Positions 59,436 to 64,000 of a stretch of DNA of 64,000 bases are shown piece after piece. Where the stretch lies: positions 1 to 64,000 of the forward strand of contig NZ_JNNO01000047.1 in NCBI RefSeq assembly GCF_000735585.1, given 5' to 3'. Made by a program: the position numbers and the translations under genes. How positions within the stretch are numbered: the first letter of the stretch is position 1; each line of letters opens with the position of its first letter. The stretch is from Devosia sp. LC5. Its GTDB lineage: Bacteria > Pseudomonadota > Alphaproteobacteria > Rhizobiales > Devosiaceae. The notes beneath the pieces were generated by a model. The model was not told the origin of the DNA. It saw only the letters and a list, made by a program, of their open reading frames with translations, and made no database searches.

Positions 59436-61199
59436 ATGAAAATCGATCTGATGAAATCTCTGCTTGTGGCAACGACTGCGCTGATCGCGCTGTCCGCCCC
59501 TGCACAAGCGCAGGGCGTCAAGGCGGATTATGTTCCGGTCACCGACGAGATGCTGGCCAGCCCGCCGGCCGAAGACTGGCTGATGTTCCGCGGCGCATAT
59601 AATAACCAAGGCTATAGCCCGCTCGACCTGATCAACAAGGACACGGTCGGCCAATTGCAGCTCGCCTGGGCCTGGCCGATGGCCGAAGCCGGCATCCAGG
59701 AAACCGCTCCGCTCGTGCATGACGGCGTCATGTTCCTGCAGACCAACAACAATATCGTTGAAGCGCTCGACGCCAAGACGGGCGACCTGATCTGGCAATA
59801 TCGCCATGTTCTGCCCCAGCTCCCCACCTCGTGGAGCTATCAGATCAACCAGGCCCGCCGCCAGAAGAACTCGATCGCGCTCTACCAGGACAAGGTGATC
59901 CTGACCACGGCTGACGCCAAGATCGTCGTGCTCAATGCCGCCGACGGCAAGGTTGCCTGGGAAAAGCAGGTCATCGACTACAATCTGGGCTATAGCTACA
60001 CCGTTGGCCCGCTGATTGCTGATGGCAAGATCATCTCGGCCATTTCCGGCTGCTCGATCGCCGGCACCGCTGGCGGCTGCTACATCTTCGCCCATGACGT
60101 GAATACCGGCGACGAGCTCTGGCGCTTCAACACGATCGACGATCCCGACAACCAGGCCCAGCAGGACAGCTGGGGCGGCGTTCCTGCTGAAAACCGTTGG
60201 GGCGGCACGCCTTGGACCACCGGCGCTTATGATCCGGAAACCAAGACTACGTTCTGGGGCATCGGTATGCCCGGCCCCTATTCCGAACTCATCCGCGGCT
60301 CAGGCGATGGGTCGGTGCTCTACACCAATTCCACGCTCGCTCTCGACGTCGAGACGGGTAAGCTGAAGTGGTATTACCAGCACCTGCCACGCGATAATTG
60401 GGATCTGGACAGCCCGTTCGAGCGCATCCTGGTTGACCAGGAAGTCGACGGCCAGACGCACAAGCTGCTGATCACTGCCGCTGGCAAGAACGGCATCGCT
60501 TTCGGCCTCGATCGCGACACCGGCAAGTATCTCTGGTCCAAGGAGACCGTGGTGCAGAATGTCGTCACCGGCATCGACCCGGACGGCACTGTTCACATCA
60601 ACGAAGACCTGGTCTCCCAGGCCGTCGGTGAAGAACACCTGATCTGCGCCTCCGTATCGGGTGGCAAGCTCTGGCAAGCTGGCGCCTATAGCCCGCTGAC
60701 CCAGGCCTATTTTGTGCCCCTGACCGAAGCCTGCAACACCGTTGCTCCGACCCAGACCGAATTCACGGCCGGTAATGCCGTGGGCGCCGTCAAGTTCGGT
60801 CCGCGCGTGCTGCCCGAAGGCATCACCGATGCCGGGCTGCTCCAAGCACTCAGCATCAACCCGACCCAGGGCGAGTCCAAGTGGCAGATGCGTGAGCGTC
60901 CGTCCATGACCAGCTCGGTTCTGGCCACGGCTGGCGGTCTGGTGTTCGGCGGCGACGCTGCGCGCGAAGTCAAGGCGTGGGACCAGGAAACTGGTGATGT
61001 GGTCTGGTCGCAGCGCCTCAATGCGCCGATCGGTGGCTATCCGATGACCTATGAAATCGACGGCGAGCAGTATCTGGCCATTCCGACCGGCTACTCGAAC
61101 TCGGCCAGCTCGATTTCCTCGGCTTTCCCGGAAATCCCGCTACCCACCGGTTCGGGCAACTCGATCTTTGTGTTCAAGCTGCCAAAGGCCGCTAGCTAA
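59436..61199 (+). CDS. PQQ-dependent alcohol dehydrogenase (methanol/ethanol family, divergent clade)
   Basis: A 587-aa periplasmic quinoprotein with signal peptide 1-26 and an eight-bladed propeller. It starts at 59436 (GGAGG just before). The catalytic Asp323 is followed by Asp325 (NWDLDSP), the D-x-D pair typical of lanthanide enzymes such as XoxF and PedH. By eye, however, the usual metal-ligand Asn is Met278 (GIGMPGPY), the usual Glu region reads SGCSIAGTAGGC, and no vicinal Cys-Cys pair is present. It resembles sorbose-type and unclassified PQQ dehydrogenases. In Devosia, related PQQ enzymes oxidise deoxynivalenol (DepA); whether this is such an enzyme is unknown. Flanked by a cytochrome c and XoxJ-like genes. 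Confidence 0.88.
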   Translation: MKIDLMKSLLVATTALIALSAPAQAQGVKADYVPVTDEMLASPPAEDWLMFRGAYNNQGYSPLDLINKDTVGQLQLAWAWPMAEAGIQETAPLVHDGVMFLQTNNNIVEALDAKTGDLIWQYRHVLPQLPTSWSYQINQARRQKNSIALYQDKVILTTADAKIVVLNAADGKVAWEKQVIDYNLGYSYTVGPLIADGKIISAISGCSIAGTAGGCYIFAHDVNTGDELWRFNTIDDPDNQAQQDSWGGVPAENRWGGTPWTTGAYDPETKTTFWGIGMPGPYSELIRGSGDGSVLYTNSTLALDVETGKLKWYYQHLPRDNWDLDSPFERILVDQEVDGQTHKLLITAAGKNGIAFGLDRDTGKYLWSKETVVQNVVTGIDPDGTVHINEDLVSQAVGEEHLICASVSGGKLWQAGAYSPLTQAYFVPLTEACNTVAPTQTEFTAGNAVGAVKFGPRVLPEGITDAGLLQALSINPTQGESKWQMRERPSMTSSVLATAGGLVFGGDAAREVKAWDQETGDVVWSQRLNAPIGGYPMTYEIDGEQYLAIPTGYSNSASSISSAFPEIPLPTGSGNSIFVFKLPKAAS

Positions 61200-61212
61200 A
61201 AAGCAAACAAAG

Positions 61213-61240
61213 AAAGGGGCTTCGGCCCCTTTCGTCTTTC
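61213..61240 (+). terminator. intrinsic terminator after the quinoprotein
   Basis: An 8-bp stem AAAGGGGC / GCCCCTTT with a stable TTCG tetraloop (61213-61232) and a trailing pyrimidine run CGTCTTTC. It begins 14 bp after the dehydrogenase stop and probably reduces transcription into the XoxJ-like gene. Confidence 0.75.
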
Positions 61241-61312
61241 TGGGCGCCGCAGCGCCAATTCGTGACGGGACGCCGGCTTTCCTTGGACCGCCAGGCGACC
61301 AAGGAGAGTTCG

Positions 61313-62134
61313 ATGCTTCGTTATCTTACGCTAGGCCTGGCCCTGCTCATGGCTGGTGGCGCCTATGCGCAATCTTCCGGCATCCCGCCCGAGGAGATGG
61401 ACAATTCGCGCAGGCTGGCCGGCGACGCCATCAATGTGTGCTTCGATATCACCAGCCTTGGCCGGGCCTTTGATGAAGATGTGGCCAGGGCTATTGGCGA
61501 TGCGCTGTTTCTCGAGGTCAATGTGGTGGAAGGCTTTGGCGGCTTCCCGCTCAATGGCGATGGTTTTCTCGATGAGTTGACGCTAGCCATGAACAATACC
61601 TGCGACATGTTCATGGGCGTCTCGGTTTCGACCAATTCTCCCGTCTCCGACGCTTTCGCGCTGACCCGCCCCTATGCGACCATTCCCTTTGTCTTCGTTG
61701 TTGCCGACCCCGATTGGCAGAAGCTGGGCGACATTCCAAAGGATCGCAAGCTGGGCACCGCCATGGCCAGCCTGGGTGAGATGAACTACATCACCTGGGC
61801 GCAGCAACAGCCTGAGGCCGAGCGCTGGGTGCGCTATCCCTATGCCAATTTCGATCTGATGACGACGCGCGTGCTGGACGGCACCATTGCCGGCATGGTG
61901 CTATGGCAGCCCGCCTTTGCACACCTGCAGCAACAGCGGCCCGACGCCGCTGCGCTGCGGGTGATCGCCAATGACCCGATCCCCAATGCCGAAGTCCATG
62001 TCGGCGCGTTGGTGTCGAGCCGCAACAGCTTCCTGCGCAGCCAGGTCGACCAGGCCATCGACGCCTTGGTCGCCGATGGCACCATTGCCGGGTTCCTGGA
62101 AAAATACGGCTATACCGGGCACGCTGGCGAATAG
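61313..62134 (+). CDS. quinoprotein-associated solute-binding protein (XoxJ-like)
   Basis: A 273-aa exported protein with a signal peptide (1-20, GGAYAQ) and a family 3-type binding fold. AAGGAGAG lies 5-6 bases before the ATG at 61313. The sequence INVCFDITSLGRAFDEDVAR near the N-terminus and GTAMASLGEMNYITW later are like the probable binding proteins that accompany PQQ alcohol dehydrogenases. It is the second such protein in the locus (see 57752-58573), the two sharing only fold-level similarity by eye. A role in quinoprotein activation is known for MoxJ/XoxJ only. Confidence 0.8.
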   Translation: MLRYLTLGLALLMAGGAYAQSSGIPPEEMDNSRRLAGDAINVCFDITSLGRAFDEDVARAIGDALFLEVNVVEGFGGFPLNGDGFLDELTLAMNNTCDMFMGVSVSTNSPVSDAFALTRPYATIPFVFVVADPDWQKLGDIPKDRKLGTAMASLGEMNYITWAQQQPEAERWVRYPYANFDLMTTRVLDGTIAGMVLWQPAFAHLQQQRPDAAALRVIANDPIPNAEVHVGALVSSRNSFLRSQVDQAIDALVADGTIAGFLEKYGYTGHAGE

Positions 62135-62156
62135 GGCTTTGCCGGTGGCGGAAAAC

Positions 62157-63626
62157 CTATTCGGCTAGTGGCGCGATGGGGGTGGTCCTCGGCATGCGGT
62201 TCCAGGCGTCGAGGGCAGCGATCTTGTAGGCTTCGGCGAGGGTCGGATAATTGAAGGTATTCTCGACGAAATAGTCGAGCGTACCGCCCAGATTGAGCAC
62301 GGCCTGGCCGATATGGATCAATTCGGTCGCGCCCTCGCCCACGATATGGACACCGAGCAATTTGCGGGTATCGAGCGCGAAGATCATTTTCATCATGCCC
62401 GATTGCAGACCCATAATGTGGCCGCGCGAGGTTTCACGGAAACGGGCGACGCCGCATTCGTACGGCGTGCCGGCGGCACGGACCTGCTGCTCGGTGAGCC
62501 CGATAGTGGAAATTTCGGGCACGGCATAGATGCCATAGGGGAAAAACTGCGGCGCGGGCGGCATGGCGGCGCCGAAGGCGTGCAGCGCGGCAATCCGGCC
62601 CTGCTCCATGGAGGTGGAGGCGAGGGAGGGGAAGCCGATGACGTCGCCGGCGGCATAGATATTGGGAACCTGCGTCTGGAAGGTCGCAGGATCGACCTTG
62701 AGACGGCCACGGTCATCGGGGACGACGCCGCAGGCATCCAGCCCCAGATTGGCCGTCGCCCCGACCCGGCCGGCGGCGTAGAGCAGCATATCGGAGCGGA
62801 CGCGGCGGCCATCGGTGAGGATGGCAATGGCCCAGCCTTGTTCATCGAGTTCGACGCGATCCACCTTGGCGCCCAGGCGAATGGTCATGCCGCGCTTGCG
62901 TAGATCGTGGGTGAACTCCTCGATGATCTCGCGGTCGATGAAATCGAGATAGTTTTCCTTGGGCTCGATCAAAGTAACGGGCACGTCGAGCGCCGAGAAA
63001 ATGGTGGCATATTCCATGCCGATAACGCCGGCGCCCACCACGGTAAGGCTGCGCGGTACGCGCGGCTCGGTGACCAGGCTATCGCTATCGAGTACGGAAT
63101 GGTCGTTGAAGGGGATATTGGCCGGACGATAGGGCGCGGTGCCCACCGCGATCACCGCGAAATCGAAGCTGAAGGCGTGATCGTCCCCGGCATGGTCGAT
63201 GACCGTGACGTGGTGGGCATCGGTGAATTTTGCCATGCCACCAAAGGTGCGTACGCCATTGCGAGCGAATTGATGTTCGAGCACTTCGATTTCGTAATCG
63301 AGCGTCATGCGCAGGCGGGCGCCGAGGTCCTTGCCCTCGATATCCTTCTTGACGCGATAGGCCAGGCCATAAAAACCGCGTTCGCGCCAGCCCGAAAGAT
63401 TGAGCACGGTTTCGCGCAGGGTTTTGGACGGAATGGTGCCGGTATGGACAGAGACGCCGCCCAGGCGGAGGCGATTTTCCACCACCAGCACGGATTTGCC
63501 CAGCTTGGCCGCCTGAATGGCGGCGCGGCGCCCGGCCGGTCCGCTGCCGATGACGACGAGATTATAGTGCTCCAAGCCCCTGCCCCGATTTGGTGTTTTG
63601 TCTGCCGTATCGGAGGAGTGTGACAT
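62157..63626 (-). CDS. sthA: Si-specific NAD(P)+ transhydrogenase (soluble)
   Basis: A 489-aa FAD enzyme that balances NADH and NADPH in the cytoplasm. The FAD site is LVVIGSGPAGRRAAIQAAKL. The region that holds the redox disulfide in relatives reads GGVSVHTGTIPSKTL, with no cysteine, as expected for SthA. The second Rossmann motif VVGAGVIGMEYATIF and the C-terminal HIVGEGATELIHIGQ are present. N-terminal extension of about 22 residues before the FAD motif is slightly long. It is convergent with the XoxJ-like gene and followed upstream by the LOG gene. Confidence 0.94.
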   Translation of the reverse strand: MSHSSDTADKTPNRGRGLEHYNLVVIGSGPAGRRAAIQAAKLGKSVLVVENRLRLGGVSVHTGTIPSKTLRETVLNLSGWRERGFYGLAYRVKKDIEGKDLGARLRMTLDYEIEVLEHQFARNGVRTFGGMAKFTDAHHVTVIDHAGDDHAFSFDFAVIAVGTAPYRPANIPFNDHSVLDSDSLVTEPRVPRSLTVVGAGVIGMEYATIFSALDVPVTLIEPKENYLDFIDREIIEEFTHDLRKRGMTIRLGAKVDRVELDEQGWAIAILTDGRRVRSDMLLYAAGRVGATANLGLDACGVVPDDRGRLKVDPATFQTQVPNIYAAGDVIGFPSLASTSMEQGRIAALHAFGAAMPPAPQFFPYGIYAVPEISTIGLTEQQVRAAGTPYECGVARFRETSRGHIMGLQSGMMKMIFALDTRKLLGVHIVGEGATELIHIGQAVLNLGGTLDYFVENTFNYPTLAEAYKIAALDAWNRMPRTTPIAPLAE

Positions 63627-63677
63627 TGCGATTGCGGGGGTGGCAATGGCGGGGTGGGAAGAGCAGGGATGCTTGGA

Positions 63678-64000
63678 CTACTTCCAGCCTGGCGGCGGAC
63701 CCAGGTCGGGCAATTCATAGAAGGCGCGCACCACGTCCCAGCCCTGCTGGGCAGTATCGACCAATGTAAACAGGTCCGGATCGCTGGGGGCGATGGTGCC
63801 GGCTTCGGCCAGCGCTTCGAAATTGATGACCTTGCCCCAGAATTCGGCACCGAACAGCAGCAACGGAATGCGCTCCATGCGACCCGTCTGGATCAGGGTG
63901 AGGGTTTCAAAGAACTCGTCCAGTGTGCCGAAACCGCCGGGGAAAATGGCCACGACCTTGGCGCGCAGCAGGAAATGGATTTTGCGCGTGGCGAAATAGT
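63678..64000 (-). CDS. LOG family protein (TIGR00730), partial
   Basis: The C-terminal ~107 residues of a cytokinin-riboside phosphoribohydrolase-like (LOG/lysine-decarboxylase-like) protein. The frame runs off the right edge, so the true start is outside. The family motif PGGFGTLDEFFE is intact and preceded by FATRKIHFLLRAKVVAI, as in other LOGs, so an internal GTG at 63953 is not a start. LOG enzymes cleave nucleoside monophosphates to free base and phosphoribose. It is 51 bp upstream of sthA, on the same strand. Confidence 0.88.
   Translation of the reverse strand, partial: YFATRKIHFLLRAKVVAIFPGGFGTLDEFFETLTLIQTGRMERIPLLLFGAEFWGKVINFEALAEAGTIAPSDPDLFTLVDTAQQGWDVVRAFYELPDLGPPPGWK

Overview
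The window is a contiguous piece of a high-GC alphaproteobacterial chromosome, most likely Hyphomicrobiales and probably Devosia or a close relative. The clues are GcrA with clustered GANTC methylation sites and a CtrA-type box, the gcrA / argD-argF-hslO neighbourhood, many CUT1, CUT2 and Dpp-type ABC importers, a periplasmic PQQ alcohol dehydrogenase, and many palindromic intergenic repeats. The genus is an inference from gene content; no rRNA or tRNA gene is present. About 53 protein genes are supported, almost all intact. The LOG-family gene at the right edge is cut by the window.

Region by region. (1) 1-13841 reads as a murein-scavenging island: a CUT1 sugar importer (binding protein and ATPase; permeases presumably left of the window), murQ, anmK, a penicillin-binding-protein-like serine hydrolase, a five-gene Dpp-type peptide importer and an enolase-superfamily dipeptide epimerase. 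A GNAT acetyltransferase and a DMT exporter sit inside it. (2) 13874-24203 is core functions: siderophore-interacting reductase, an MshEN-like/GT2 glycosyltransferase, hslO, argF, argD, gcrA, a PhoR-like kinase and ppk2. (3) 24273-26885 is hexuronate/polyol metabolism (KDG kinase, mannitol dehydrogenase family). (4) 27184-34744 is a five-gene catabolic operon (Fe-alcohol dehydrogenase, aldehyde dehydrogenase, glutamine-synthetase-like ligase, ethanolamine-type permease, N-formylglutamate-amidohydrolase-like enzyme) facing an RpiR regulator with a palindromic operator between them. It can be read as gamma-glutamylation-based amino-alcohol catabolism. (5) 34763-40281 holds DUF924, a zinc alcohol dehydrogenase, a two-domain VOC enzyme and a copper locus (DUF2946-like, YcnI-like, CopC-CopD-YtkA fusion). 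(6) 40451-51151 holds tex, ohr, an ABC exporter with a possible attenuator leader, a lipid kinase, an M29 peptidase, a YdcF-like protein, a fuconolactonase-like hydrolase and a sugar isomerase. (7) 51309-55906 holds a flavin disulfide reductase, a CUT2 importer without its binding protein, and a nitroreductase. (8) 55972-62134 is a complete PQQ-alcohol-dehydrogenase respiratory module: ABC-2 transporter, two XoxJ-like binding proteins, cytochrome c and the quinoprotein. (9) sthA and a partial LOG gene close the window.

Intergenic DNA is unusually rich in palindromic repeats. At least five sequence families (A-E) occur about 20 times, often between genes of one operon. Two further copies of a longer nested hairpin (18409-18508 and 49215-49361) keep pairing while changing sequence, which suggests a structured RNA or cruciform.

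The most interesting systems are the gamma-glutamyl amino-alcohol operon; the quinoprotein module, whose dehydrogenase keeps the Asp-x-Asp pair but lacks the usual Asn metal ligand and vicinal cysteines; the murein-scavenging island; and the CtrA/CcrM-type control region of gcrA.
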